Positions 22,940 to 35,798 are shown, counted from the first letter of the stretch. The stretch is DNA of 64,000 bases from Collybiopsis luxurians FD-317 M1 (GCA_000827265.1 KN834789.1:124001-188000); one strand, 5' to 3'. The notes: a model not told the origin generated them from the letters alone. Program-made: numbers and translations.

Positions 22940-23974
22940 TTGTTCAATCTTGTACATTATTATGAAGAGCACCTTGCGACTGGCCAAATTGCTGGGTTTC
23001 CACGCCTAGGAGCAATGTTCAGCAACTATCTTCTGCCAACGCTCTGAGAAAGAGATTGCTCATGTGGTCCCTTCCGTACCTCTGTAACCATCTCAGTGGC
23101 CACCTCAGCCTCGTCGGGTAGCAATCTGGAAGTTACTCGGATTGGAGATTTTCCATTGGCCGCGGCATTTCGAAGAGGCATTTATTCTTGGGAAAACATG
23201 AGGACCTAGAGCGCATTTATTTCCACCCATCATGCCTTCGAATCCGATTCACTCATTCATTTCATCGTCACTGCCCCCCATCGTGGCTACCTGTAGCTTA
23301 AGTCACTAGGATATAGCCTTTAGAATATACTAGGCGAATATCATTTTACAAACCTGTAAAAATGGGAGGTGCGCCTGAGAAAAGTGGTCCATGTTTTTCG
23401 GCGGGCGTTCCTGGTACAGTGGGAGGGGGAACGCTGAAAATGGAAACAAGTCTTTATGCATGGTCGAAGATGTTATTTTTACTATGTACTGGATTTCGTG
23501 GTCAGTTTTGCGTGCATTTACAAGGTTCATCTTAACAGGAATGAGGGAGTTTAGGAACTGGTAGCTGTTCTGCGTGAGTAGCTCGAATCCTAGTTTAAGT
23601 TTGGACATCGGACCAACCCGAGGAGATTGGTCCAAAGTTGTTGCTTAAAAGTGTTCGTTTTCCTCGGTAGGCAAATCTCAGATACAGCAGGCTTTGCCGA
23701 TCTAATTCCACTAGGACTTGAGATGGCTGGAAGAAAAGTTCAAGAACATTGAGAAAAAGGGATACTTAAGGAATAGTTGTAGCTAGTTGCAGTTGAATAA
23801 TTTATAGAGAAATTATTGAGTAGCGGAAGCAAGAATCCGGATGGCCGGAAGGTTAGCTAATCTTGGCCTAGCTTGGGCGGCCGAATTTCGATTTCAAGGT
23901 TAGAACCTGTACTTTGAGTTGGCCTTTGGCCCTGTCCACTCTTTCTTCTTTCCTTCAAGGACGGCCTTTAGACC
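22940..23974. other. Intergenic, no supported gene
   Basis: About 1 kb between the monooxygenase and the casein kinase. A minus-strand frame at 23330-23635 has no domain. A pyrimidine-rich tract (ctttcttctttccttc) sits just before the kinase start. Confidence 0.4.
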
Positions 23975-25976
23975 ATGACCTCCCATTCTCATTCTTCTTC
24001 TTCTACCGCAAACGTTGTAGGCGTCCATTACCGTGTCGGAAAGAAAATCGGCGAGGGTTCTTTCGGTGTAATCTTTGAAGGCAAGTACAACTTTCATCTT
24101 CTCCGTTTCGCTTTGTTCATAACCCAATCTCCATTGTAGGAACTAATTTGCTCAATTCTCAAACTGTTGCTATCAAATTTGTGCGTATTTCAGCTCATTT
24201 CACCGCAACTTCTTCAGGTCTTATGCAAGTTGTGTACCAAAGGAACCTCGAAAAGCTGAAGCTCCTCAACTTCGCGATGAATGTCGGTCATATCGAATTC
24301 TAGCTGGCTGCAGTGCGCTTCTTTCTCACTCTCTCCTACCCTCTGGTCCCAACTGATTCCCTGCTGTAGCTGGAATTCCCCAGATTTACCACTTTGGTCA
24401 AGAAGGACTCCATAACATCCTCGTCATAGACCTTTTGGGCCCAAGTCTCGAGGATTTGTTCGACATGTGTGGCCGTAAATTCTCGATTAAAACAGTGTGT
24501 ATGGCTGCTCGGCAAATGGTGCGTTCAGTGCACGTTGGGATGTATAAATAACGCTGACCGGCCGTTGCAGATAACAAGGGTCCAGACGATTCACGAAAAA
24601 TCTCTCATTTACCGCGACATTAAGCCGGACAATTTGTAAATTAAATGAGCTCTTTCATGTCAAATACGTGCTGATTCTCTCTGCTAGTCTCATAGGACGG
24701 CCTGGCACCAAGGGAGCGAACGGTACGCTTGACTCCATGTGCGAACGTGCATAGTTTGGCCTGACGTCTCATCACATAGTTGTTCATGTCGTCGATTTCG
24801 GTATGGCTAAGCAGTACCGCGATCCCAAAACCAAACAACACATCCCGTATCGCGAGCGGAAGAGTCTGAGTGGAACAGCTCGGTACATGAGTATCAACAC
24901 TCATCTAGGACGAGGTGGGTATTTTTGCTTATCCTGAACTATCACATCTAAAATTTCGTCTTCAGAACAATCACGGCGAGACGATTTGGAAGCCTTAGGA
25001 CATGTGTTCATGTATTTCCTTCGGGGCAGCCTTCCATGGCAGGGTCTTAAAGCGGCGACTAACAAACAGAAGTATGAGAAGATCGGCGAGAAGAAGCAAA
25101 CAACTCCCATTAAAGAGTTATGCGAGGGTTTCCCGGGTAAATATATGCCTGCTTTCGATAAGACACTTGACGGCTAAACTTACCTAACATTGCAGAGGAG
25201 TTTGGTATCTATCTCAACTATGTGCGAAAACTTGGTTTCGAGGAAACACCCGATTATGATTTTCTCCGAGAATTATTTGCCAAAGTCATCAAAAACAATG
25301 GTGATCTCGATGATGGTGTCTTTGACTGGAATTTGCTGAACGGTAAAGTGGTATCTCAGGAGTTTTAGCCGATGCTCATGATTTCTTTTGCCAGGGGGAA
25401 AGGGCTGGGAAGCATCTGCGGTGAGAGTTTTTGCGCAAAAGCCTGTCGCAAGCAATGTGCTTACAAAATTTATAGGGTCATACTCAGATTCTGGCGCAGA
25501 TGCAAAATGCGGGTCTCACTGCGTCTCCGGATCGACGGAAAGAACACCGAGATGATCGACGACGGGCATCCCAGAGTGGTAACGTCGTTCCTCCATCTCC
25601 CGCTCTCGTGCGGCATGGTTCCAAACGCAAGAACACCAACAACCTCAACCCTGGCGGTTCCAATACCCCAGGCCAGCTCACACCTCATTCAGCTGCTGCC
25701 CAAGTAAATGTACCAGTTGGTGCGCAGCAGCGTGGCAGCTCTCATCCTTACGCTACCGGAGGATACGAATATAGCGGTGATGAAGGGCTTGGTCAGCAGC
25801 AGTATGGTCGGACATCACCCATGGTCTCAAGCACTGCTGCACCGCCGGCTCTCAGCAATATTCGGGCAAGAGGTGGGGATGTTGGTGTGTCTAGGGGTGA
25901 ATACGACGGCCAGGACGTCGAGGACCCTCCGCCAAAGATGACGCTGCTGAGAATTCTGACCTGCCGATGTGGTTGA
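23975..25976 (+). CDS. Casein kinase 1 (YCK-like)
   Basis: Ser/Thr kinase of the casein kinase 1 family, close to the membrane-bound yeast Yck1/Yck2 type. After a Ser/His-rich start come [18 protein letters not shown] (glycine loop), VAIKF (catalytic Lys), [20 protein letters not shown], the CK1-type loop [26 protein letters not shown], the CK1 signature [20 protein letters not shown] and [20 protein letters not shown]. Within about 300 residues the kinase domain ends at [17 protein letters not shown]. The tail of about 190 residues is Gln/Ser/Pro-rich ([30 protein letters not shown]). It ends [13 protein letters not shown] proteins end in a palmitoylated Cys pair; here the cysteines are separated by Arg. 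About eight introns are present. The last codons are moderately uncertain. Confidence 0.93.
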
Positions 25977-26251
25977 ATCATGGACGGCTCTATGATCTTT
26001 TTGTTATGACCTCTTCCTGTTCATGCACTCTACATTTCATTGCATATCCAAGCACTCATTTTTTTTTTGCTATACCCATTATCTACTCATAATTTCGCTT
26101 CCTGGTAAATTTGGTAGTTCGTTTGATGACTCCGGCATGTATCAATGAATAGAACTTTATAGCTTGGTAATCAAGTTCTTTACTACAGGTATATGTACGT
26201 CCAGCTAAGTACAATGGAGATTTGAATGTCAAGAGTCAAAAGCCAAGCAAG

Positions 26252-29200
26252 TCAAGCAAACCAAGGGTTATTAGTAAGATCACCTGAAGAATAAAGATAA
26301 ATCGACCAACATCGTTGAGTCCTAGATCACATACCGGGAAGCTGCTTTGATTTCGAACTATCCGATTCCAATTTGTCTTTGGGCGGGGAAGGAACATGTT
26401 CATCTTCTTGCACATAACGACCTTCCCAATCCTGCGGGTCGACGTCAGACATACGGGCGTCACCGTCGCTGTCCCGTCGGTTCTCAATATCGTCTAAAGC
26501 TGGTGATTAGGTATAGCTCGTACCCGAGACAGAGGTGAAAGACGTACCGCCAGGGGAAGGCCTTTCTTCAATTGATCGATGCCCTATCTCTTCAATCTCC
26601 ATTGGTTGGGAGTCGCGCACGCTCCGTCGATAAGATTCAGAGGGTGGGCTGAGATGACGACTGCTTGACCGCGGCCTCGATGAACTGGATGGCTCGTGAT
26701 GCGTCCTTCGATAATTGCGGTCATGACGTTGATACTGCGTATTTGGCCGATAGTTCGGAGAGCGGGAATGACCAAACGGACGGCGCGGGGGACCGCGACT
26801 GTACCGAGCCGGCTGACCAACGTAATCATTCCGCATGTTCATTGGTTGTTGGGGGAAGTTGACACCCATATGGTTGGAGGAATGATTCATCTGTCGAACG
26901 GATAAAACAATCAATAAACGTAGACAAGAACTGTTCGACTGACGACTGCTGCGACTTGAGGTAAAAAGCCGTTGATCGTGTTCTTCAAAGAAGCATCCAC
27001 AGCATGTTGTACTGTATGTTGAATGAAACCGGGCAGTACAGCTCCTTGAATTAGTGCCTGGCCGACGTTGTTCTCCGCAGTCTGCTGCTGTTGCTGCTGC
27101 TGTTGAGCAGTGACACGGGCGTTTTCACGCTGGAGGTGATCGAGTTGATTTGTTAGTTGTGCATTCTTCGATCGTAATTCCTCGTTGTTGGCATATTCTT
27201 GTTGCAGCATCTTCATCATCGCAACAAACATGCTTGAGCTTAGCTCTGGATTCCCCGAAGGAAGCATGGTTTGAGGGATAGCAAAAGAACTCGAGCTTTG
27301 CTGAATGTTGTCAGCACTGTCGACGTTGATGATATGCGATTCACGACCGCGCTCCTCCCGGTCCAATGACGCTACACGTTGCTTACTTTCGCGCATATGC
27401 CTCATTGAGGCCATGCGGGAGGATTCAGCAATCGGACCATCTTCCCCCTTGTCTGAGCTCCGCTTCTTAGTGGTTTTGGAGAAGCTGGGCAGCGTCGCCT
27501 TGTGCTTCGACGGGACTTTCGAATCTGCACCGGGGGAAACGGAAGGCACGCGCGAGGCACTGCGAGCCGCTACATCGATAGTGGTGGTAATACTCTTCTT
27601 AGGCCCAGGAAGAGCTAGACGTCCATCCTCTCGTTGGTGTTTTTCAGATGTCGAAGCAAATCCGACAGAAGGTTGAGCATTGGAACGACTACCAGCATTG
27701 AGACGTGCATCCTTTCTCCCACCCAGCGCAACTACAGGTCCACTTCTCCGCGCCGGGGTTGACTTTGTGGGAGGTATATGAGGTTTTGCAATTATAGGCT
27801 CATCGTCATCATCGGTACTATCATGGTCCGATTGGATCTCCATCACCGGTCTCTTCCCCGAAGATTTGGCACTAGCTGGCTTTGCCTCTGTCCGCTTCAC
27901 CTCTACCTCTACCTCTACCTCTACCTTCTTGGCCTTGGGAACAGCACGTCGCGAAGATGTAGGAGCACTGGCAGAGGAAGAAGAGGCAGATGGTGTTGAC
28001 TCTTCGGTCGATGCAGCGACATTAAGCGCCAGAGCCAAGTCACTGGTAAAATTAGACGGTGCCACCGCACGTCTGCCATTGGCATTTGGACCTGAAACAA
28101 TTGCATCTGCTTCGCGCGGTCTTGGGCCATGGGAAACATCACTGATTCGTGGACGACCCGTACGGGTACGGGGAGGCGACGACTCTGAATCAGAACTCAC
28201 TGTAATCACGCCATGATTCTTTGTAGAAGACGAGGACAAAGTCAGACGGACAGGATAGACGAAATAGAAGAAAAAATACTGACCATCGCTGAGCAATCCC
28301 TGTCAAGCAGAACACACTCCATCACCAATTTTCGCTTCTTACGTTTCGGAGGCGACATCGCAGCTGCAGAGGATGAAGACTCTGCCGTGGCAGTTTCGTT
28401 TGATGGGCCAGCAATTGCAGAAGGGTTGCGCCTGGCAAGGGAAGATGACAAAGTGGTATCGCGGCGAGGACCTTCTTCGTATGGTGGTGGTGGAGAGCTA
28501 GCCATCGTGTTTGGGGGCTTGTTGATCTAAGAAGGGACATTAAAAACCAGGCATGGCAGATTTCCATAGACTAGACAATACCGTTATGGTGACAGGTGCC
28601 ACGATGACCTCGTCATACCACCCAGCATGTGTATAAGAATAGTTGATTGGGCGACATCGCGGAAAGTTCAACGCCAAATTGACCAATTGAACTTCTAAAT
28701 CCTCTACCTTTTCCGCTTTACTCTCCTTAGACTGGAACTTTGATAGTTCGTGGGCGTATTTTTCTTTGCCTTCGCGGTGACGTTGATGATGGACATCTTT
28801 TTTCGGATCTGCATTGATACTGAGGAGGGTTTTGATTGTATGGAGTCTGTTTTCTCGGAGAAGATGGAAGTGACATGTCCCATGATGGCAGGATTGGCAA
28901 TAAATGGCATCTCCCTCCGAAAGGTGATGAGATAGAGGTGATGCAATTCCAGAGCTACAAGATTTGCTGCCCTTCTTCCAGATCGACAAATGATTAGATT
29001 TGTAATAGTGACATGGACAAGGTGTTAAATACCTTTTCATTCCGAGAACGTGCAAGAAGACAGCCAGCTTTGAAAGCCCCTCCGCTGAAGAGTTCGCTGT
29101 AAGGAGTTTCAGAAATCAATCCAAATAATTGAAGGAAAAACAGAGCACCTCTCTTTCAGAACTGGAACTTGTTCCTCAGGGTTTGATTGCCAGTATTCTT

Positions 29201-30937
29201 CCAGCAATTTCACCGTCGAGCGGCGTTCCCGTAGAATATTGCCCAGAGGCTGAACTTGCATCGGGCGCATTGATCGACAACGACAACTCCTGCCTTCGAT
29301 GAAACAATCGGCACAGATCGCACAAGAATCGTTTGAATCGTAGGTATGGCATTCATTGCATTCAAAGAAGCTCTGAAAAATATCTGCACCACAGAAGTCG
29401 CAGGTGAGAAAGGTTTCTGAAGGAATGCACGGCAAGGAAGTATAATCCGCGACACATTCATTTTTGAGAACATCATCGAACGCTTTCAGAGCTTGGGTGA
29501 GACGTCGGAAACAGTTTTTGTCTTTATCGCCGTTGCAAAGCTAATGAAAATATGTCAACAAGTGGGAAATTATCCCAATACGTTTTCTTACCTGTTCCGT
29601 AAGGGCCACTATGGTTTGGTATAAAGTAAAACGAATGCGGTATATTTCTCGGCGGCACACTCTGCGAAGGTGTAAGGATGGCCAAACGCAAGAACTGGAT
29701 ACTTACCGTCTGTATAGAGGGAGTTCATGGTATAGCGCTTGTATTGCCCCCTTCACCGTCATTCTAGACCAAGACAACTTCACAGTCAAGCCTCCGTAGT
29801 TCACAACCTGATGACAACTCATTCTGGGTACCAAGACGAGATCGCCCACTTTCTGTTCGAGGACGTAAACATTGAAGGGAGCATCGGCGAACTCTTCAAC
29901 AGTCGTAACGTAGCTCTCGTGGTCAATCTCGTGCCCGAGTTTATTGTGAAAGTAGTCGGCAACTTTGCGGGCGTCTTTCTGCTCGGTCATGAACCAAAAG
30001 GCCGACCCACCGTTTTCGGAATAGCACATCAGGTTATGTCCATTGGAGGCACAGGAATCCTTGTGGCTAGGCGTGAAAGTGTCACCAGCACCAATGTAGC
30101 ACATGAGGGTATCGACTTTGGACTGCAAGTAGAGTCGGATGAAAGAAACCACGGTCTCTGGAGTAACAGGAACCTACAGATTTCGGAAGGTGAGACAGAA
30201 TATTGTCGTGTGTTGGGAGTACTTGATTGGGAACAACATTTCCTGTACAAAGCCACTCGGTCCACTTGGCAGGACAGTCCAAATCTTTGCCATAAAATCG
30301 TTCGTTTTCTAGGGGAACGGTTCTGAACGATTTCTTTATGTTCTCAAATTCGTGGCACGCACCTTCAGGTTGAACAAACTGCGGAGTTTCTCGCGTTTTC
30401 TCGATGAAGTCGGCGAGAGAGAGACTGGAATCAAGGTTGTTGTGTATATTTCGCACAGATATGTCTTTCAAGCTCGCCCGTCAGCATGACACCTTGAGAG
30501 ATATCGAGGACAAAGAACGCACCATTAATCTCTGATTCGTCTCTCAGCCAGTCTAAAGATAGCAGATCATTTCTCCAACCAGGTTTGTTGTGGAGGTCCT
30601 GGATTACTAGAGGAACACCAGCTTTGTCGAATGTGCCGATTGTGTCTGAAAGTTTCTCATCAGCAACCGATATCCTTCGAGTCTCGATAAAGTTTCTGTT
30701 GTTTGCGAGAAGAGATGACAGAGACCAGCTTTGACAAGAGTGAACGGGATTATTCCAGGTCTCGTCGACGACCCGGCGTTCCATGTCGGTGTGAGAGGTG
30801 GAATCGCACTCGTGACACAAAGCTGTGACAGGCTGATCGTGATCTATCCCACGAGCAGAGGAAAGAGGTAGAGGGTCTCCCCACTGTGTCTGGGTTTGCA
30901 TGAGCTGTGCTCGACGGGATTCGAGCGTCCGACCCAT
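26252..30937 (-). CDS. JmjC-domain protein with Cys-rich region and long disordered tail
   Basis: Large nuclear protein of the JmjC dioxygenase class, expected to be an Fe(II)/2-oxoglutarate-dependent histone or protein demethylase. From 30937: MGRTLESRRAQLM, LVIQDLHNKPGWRND, DISVRNIHNNLDSSLSLADF (after a GTGCGT...GAAAG intron), and the JmjC core VDTLMCYIGAGDTFTPSHKD with the HxD iron ligands. The core continues SNGHNLMCYSENGGSAFWFM and VGDLVLVPRMSCHQVVNYGG, which carries the distal His. A Cys-rich region follows (CDFCGADIFQSFFECNECHT, CAICADCFIEGRSCRCRSM), then a second one (YCQSCHHGTCHFHLLREN). A splice at APVTIT to INKPPNTMASSPPPPYEEG links this to about 700 disordered residues with KRKKRK, a (VE)n run, a polyQ tract in a predicted coiled coil, and an RS/RP-rich end finishing NNPWFA. 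It may instead be two genes, but the splice at 28578-28530 keeps frame. Confidence 0.82.
27078..27113 (-). repeat. CAG/CAA repeat coding for polyglutamine
   Basis: Minus-strand CAG/CAA codons give about eight consecutive Gln after RVTA inside the JmjC gene's disordered tail. The run follows a coiled-coil-like stretch (ELRSKNAQLTNQLDHLQREN). It is a candidate length-variable site. Confidence 0.85.
27900..27927 (-). repeat. Hexanucleotide repeat coding for (Val-Glu)n
   Basis: Four to five copies of ctctac on the plus strand code for alternating Val and Glu on the minus strand, between PKAKK and KRTEAKP in the JmjC protein's tail. Confidence 0.9.
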
Positions 30938-31578
30938 GTTGGAGAGATTGAGGGAAAGTGGGGTGGTCGAATGGATTCAAAGTTGAATAGCTATCGCATT
31001 CTCACCGGTTTTATGTTGACTTCAAGCGCCTGTATGTTACATCCACATCATACATCATGTTTGAACCTAATAGATCGACATCGCGACAATATATCACACA
31101 TTGTATAGGCCCTTGTGGACCAACGAGGACATTCATGAGCAGATTCGCCTGATGATTGTCTCCAGGATTTTAACAGCATTCAACAGAATCGACAGCTTAT
31201 TAGCATTGCAAAGCAATGCAAGATCAAATCATCCCTATGACTCATCCCTGTCTCTGGCGAACGAATCCTTCCAGAAACGTTCAAGGCAGCCCCTTGCGGG
31301 TGCTGTCATACAGTATGCAAATGTCACTGAATAGCTTATATTCATTTAACAGCGTCCCAAGAACGAGCAAAGCATATCCTGTTAGCAGCTGTCATGCTTA
31401 TCGCGGATGCGAAACAACGAGGAAGCTCCTGGCCAGAGATATGAAGAAAAGGAAGTTCTTCAGGGAAGATCATGAAGAGATCTGAGTCCGACTCTGTGAC
31501 AGTTACCCACGTGGTGTGACCAAATTGGCGCCTCGTATCCCTCATTCTGGGTCGCTCTTGCCATATTCACACCAACTC
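30938..31578. other. Divergent intergenic region, JmjC / RING protein
   Basis: This 641 bp region separates the start codons of the JmjC gene (minus) and the Zip3-like gene (plus). Small frames have no domain. It likely holds both promoters. Confidence 0.4.
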
Positions 31579-33133
31579 ATGTCTGCAGAGCCATCGAACT
31601 CATCGGAATTCGACTACTGGGAGTTTGTCTCCTGCTCAAAATGTCATCTTTCATTCGCATCTGGAGCAGGGGCAACTGTGCCATTTTGGCTCACTGAATG
31701 CGGCCATGTTGTCTGCAACAACCATCTCAGTCGGTTTTCCGTACACCATGGAAGATCACATACTCATTTTCTTACGTCCAAGATTCCGACCAAAGCTGCG
31801 CGCATTGCGGAGCCCGAGGAATTCTGCTTGTACCTCTTCAAAATGATGTGCGTATCGATTAGAAAATCGTACTTCATGTGCTCAAGTCGACCTTAGATGG
31901 AGCCCCCGATGTCAGAATGGTTCCGCCCTATTCCTTGCATCTTAGATTCAGCAGCTTTTGCGGTCAAGGTGCGTCCAACAGTTCTCGTGTTTGTTCTTTC
32001 ATCTCATCTTTGCCGCAAGTTCCAACAAGAATCCATGGCGGCTCAGATTCGACATCTTCAAATGAAGCAGCAGCAGCATAGGGCTTACATCGAGAAACTT
32101 AGGAGAGAGAATGCTCAACTTAAGGAGTACGCATGAGCGACTCTCCGGTTTCTTTCCCTCACACACACTTTCTCCCACTCTCAGGGCGAACGAAATGTTA
32201 ACGGTCCAGCTCACCGGCAGGCAAAGCCACGGTCCTCACGGACATGAACCAGCTGCTTATCTTAATACCAATGGCAAGCGGCAAATGATTGACTTCTCAA
32301 AGTAAGTCCTTACAATTCTCGGTGTGTTCCCATTTTCGAAGGCGCCTTTTTTTTTGGATGAAGTCCGCCAACGTCATCCAGCCCCCAAGTAGTCGCGATG
32401 CCCGTAGGACCCACCAGAATCACACTTCCTCCTGGGCAAAATCCTCCTCACCTTTCATCCAATCGCGATTTTTTTCCAACTGAAAATTTGCCTGCTCAAG
32501 CTCAGCACTCCGAACGTCCAGGGTCTAGTCGTTTTACACAGTGCGTGATGTATCTCCTTCCTTTCCATTTCAATTGCTAATCTCTTCAAAAGACGGTTTT
32601 CCTACTCTCCGGCTCAAGAAGCTCAAATGCGGCTCCCTCAATTGTCTCATGCCCAGTCAGCCCACACACAACTCCGCCGTCCACTTCCTCAGAACCGTCA
32701 AAGTCACAACACGTCTCAATCACAAATGCCTCCTCCGCCCATTCCTGCAAAGTTTACGCCTTCTCCTAATCCCAAAACCTTTTACTCTTCCATAGAACCT
32801 CCGGGGTCCTCTCGAGATGCTACTGGAAATCGATCCTCTTCTCAACGCCTTGCAAACCCACAGCCGAACACTAACCGTCTTCTGCCGTTGAACGAACGAT
32901 TCCCGCCCCCTCCTGGTACTTTCGCGGGCAACACTTCCAATTTCTCATCAAACTCTCAGCGTTTTGCTCCTCCTCACACTAATTCCGCGCGCGGTAACTT
33001 CCGTCCTGCTACATCGTCTCACCTCAACGGCACTCCAAATCCGAAATCGAATGTTCTTTTAACTAGAGCTCAGTCGAATTCTACTAATGGTGGTGGCAGT
33101 GCTCAGAGAGTACCTTTTATTCCTGGAAAATGA
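31579..33133 (+). CDS. Zip3/RNF212-like RING protein (meiotic crossover SUMO/ubiquitin E3 type)
   Basis: RING-type protein resembling the Zip3/RNF212/HEI10 family that marks meiotic crossover sites and acts as a SUMO or ubiquitin ligase. The RING is assembled over two introns: CSKCHLSFASGAG, FWLTECGHVVCNNHL, NSDQSCAHCGARGILLVPLQ. After the NDMEPPMSEWFRPIPCILDS segment typical of fungal members comes a coiled coil (FQQESMAAQIRHLQMKQQQH, then RAYIEKLRRENAQLKEANEM). The remaining C-terminal half is Ser/Pro/Asn/Gln-rich and disordered, ending QRVPFIPGK. This domain order (RING, coiled coil, Ser-rich tail) is the family's hallmark. The start is the ATG at 31579. About six introns of 45-70 nt. A role in meiosis in basidia is inferred from the family only. 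Confidence 0.85.
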
Positions 33134-34427
33134 AGGACCTTCGTGAAGGCGGGTTGACATGCGTGCTACTGGAAGCAAAACTCATGCCGCTGGACTGCTC
33201 TTGCTTTGAGGCTTCTTACGTTTCGACGTTGTACTATTTCTACATGCTGCTGCTTGATCTGTACTCTTACTCAACAGAGTAAGAAGTTCCTAGGAAAAGT
33301 AAAGAAGTTCCATATATGCTTATTTGGGCCTTGCAACGCGACTCCTGGACTAACCAAGCTGGGAAAGAATCTATCATTCTGAGTTGTGGCTTAGCGCTCT
33401 TGTTTTCTTCTATCGTCTCCGGAATTTACGATCGAAAAGTCCATGCTACATAGATTTCTAATTACTTGGTTCCGAAGCTTCTCTGGTGCGCCTTCGGTAG
33501 AAGTAACTATCAAGTATTTCCTTCCCTTTGCAGCTAGCTATCAAGGAGATATCAACGCACAAATCACACGCTATATAAAACTGATAGTCTTCAACATGAA
33601 TTCGTTCCGCGACTGATCGAAATATGTATATATTTCAGACGCTAGCTCCGGTAGCTCGCTCTATTCTTGTTTTTCGATTCCGAGTGGATCGAATGCCAAG
33701 TATTGCTTTTCCTATGAAAAGCTAGTTGAATCTACTACGTATCTCCCTCGTCTGTCTTTGTATGTGTAGTCACTCTTTGGCACGGCACTCGCAGACACGA
33801 TAAAGCAAGACTGGGTGCTGCCGGTGCAACCTCTCGCCCTCACCGAGCGAAAGATCTTAGATGTGCAAGGGAAATCGCGGGCGCGAACTTTAGGGCAACA
33901 CAGAATCGGACTATTTGCACCTGTCAATTGTTTTCCCGACTCCTTAGACCCGGGTTGCCACCAACTATGCCTAGCTAGATAGTATATCTATGTTATCATA
34001 GCCATCTTCTTGAGTTCAAAAACAAGCGCCTTGGTGGCAGCACGTCCGACATGTTGCCAGTGCCACCTTGCAGTACATACCTATAGTACGGACAGGGCTT
34101 TCTGGAAAACGGAGTCCAGACTCCAGATCTTCCAAACAAAGCTGTTAGGGTACTTAAGAAGATGCCTGAAGATCAAAGAAATTCTATGCTCAGCTTTGAA
34201 TACAATAGTGGTTATTGAGCGCAGCCCGTTATGTAAGGTCCCAAGCGGCTGCGGTTGCGAGGCGGTGAAGACATATTGGCGTGGGCACCATGTGTGTCAT
34301 CATAGCTTTTCATTGCGGTCTTCTTTCTTTCTTTCTCTTCCATCTGCGCTGGGATCCTCGATATCCGGCTTCGTAATAGCTATTTCACCTTAATTCTGCT
34401 GTTCCTAAGCTCATCAAATTCACCCTA
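33134..34427. other. Intergenic, no supported gene
   Basis: About 1.3 kb without a recognisable gene. A plus-strand frame at 34010-34393 is Cys-containing but lacks any domain and uses a non-ATG-like context. The right end carries a (tttc)n-like pyrimidine tract (34318-34340), probably part of the promoter of the next gene. Confidence 0.4.
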
Positions 34428-35798
34428 ATGGCGTACCGCGATCAATACGCTGGAAATCACGAATTCAATCCATATTCGAATCCCCAGCCGCATGCCACAT
34501 ACGAGGCTCCTACCGCGAACCCGTTTGAGCATTACGAACAATATCAAGACCATAGTACCGCATACCAGCCAAATGGTGAGCGCTGAATTGCGGGTATCGC
34601 GTCAGCCTAGCTACGTCATGCTTAACGTTTTGTCTACTGCGGCCTCTTGTTTCAGCTCAAGCCGCTCGCACTAAAAGCCCAGATCAAGTAAGCGGTTTTG
34701 ACCGGGGAGAGTTTGGATCACCGAGGGGAGAAAAGTAAGACTCTGCTTTCTCTGGACGGTCATGGCAAGCCCGGAGAGCAAGCCTGAAACTAACGTTCAA
34801 CGCCCCAGGGCAGCAAACTTTAGCCAATACAGGAGGGAATTTCGAGATGAAAATCTGTGGACAAAGGTACTTTACTTGACTGTTCTTCAGGATTTGGACT
34901 ATAATCTTTACAGGGCGGAAGAGGATCGTGCATCGGAAGATTTATTTGCTGTACGCTTATGATTGCGGTTTTCATGATCGTCAGCATACTACTTGCTCTC
35001 GCCTTGGTGAGTGATTTCGCTCCACGTTCGTCTCTATCTAATTCAAGATATAACAGTGGATAAGACCACCTAGTATTGTCATCGGGAGTGCAGGATTGAC
35101 GAGCGCTGGTACTAACGGGGTTGGTTGCTCTTTCCTAAACTGCTGCTCTCTTTGTCCTTACTTAGCATCACACGTAGGTTCAATTACAAACCAGTGGCAT
35201 CAAGGTCCCTCTTGAAGTCAACATAAGTGTTAGTAACCCCAACTATTTCGCCGTCGATCTCAAAAAAGTTACACTCGACGTAAGCGCTCATTTTCCCTGC
35301 CGTAACTATTCTCATCTTCTGGCTGCCAGCTCACATACCCTCTCAATGGTAGCAGTACCGGCATTGGCAATGGCAACAAGTCCAATGTTAATTTCCCATC
35401 TCACTCCAACACCAATTTCACGTTCCCGTTCGAGATTGACTATGAGTTTTCCTCGGATCCAAATTATGCCATTCTGATAGACATGGCTAAAAAGTGTGGT
35501 GTGTTGGGAGGCTCACAGGCGGATTTGACCGTCGACTACAAGATCCAGGTCTGTTTGCTCTCTGCGCGCTTTGGATGTCCCGGTTGTTAATCTGGTAGCT
35601 TAGGTCGATGTCCGAATTTTGGTTGTCACTATATCGCCAACTGTCAGTAATTCCTTCAGTATCAGCTGTCCCTTCGATGAGTCGACGCTCAAGGTACGTG
35701 CTATTAAAATCTTTATGCTGTATAGCTGTTTGCTCATGTCATCATTCCAGAGCTTTGTCGACTCCCTTGGTCTGAGTTCTATTTTAGGGTCAGGCTAG
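34428..35798 (+). CDS. LEA2-like single-pass membrane protein
   Basis: Predicted membrane protein of unknown function. Exon 1 from 34428 is Tyr/Asn/Gln-rich (MAYRDQYAGNHEFNPYSNPQ), typical of a disordered cytosolic head. After two introns a Cys-containing hydrophobic helix follows (GRFICCTLMIAVFMIVSILL). The outer part has IVIGSAGLTSAGTNGVQLQT and then a beta-sandwich-like region: VPLEVNISVSNPNYFAVDLK, LTYPLNGSSTGIGNGNKSNV, FPFEIDYEF and ILVVTISPTVSNSFSISCPF. The motif of a hydrophobic segment followed by V-x-V-x-N-P-N is that of LEA-2/NDR1-HIN1-like domains, which also occur in fungal plasma-membrane or vacuolar proteins. It ends SSILGSG. About eight very short exons make the exact boundaries approximate. 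The domain call is by pattern. Confidence 0.7.

Noticed and set aside
27305..27676. 123-codon plus-strand frame inside the JmjC gene
   Set aside because: It is a shadow of the Ser/Lys-rich minus-strand coding sequence.
34010..34393. 127-codon plus-strand frame with several Cys
   Set aside because: Composition is unremarkable, no domain is recognised, and it lies in a likely promoter region.
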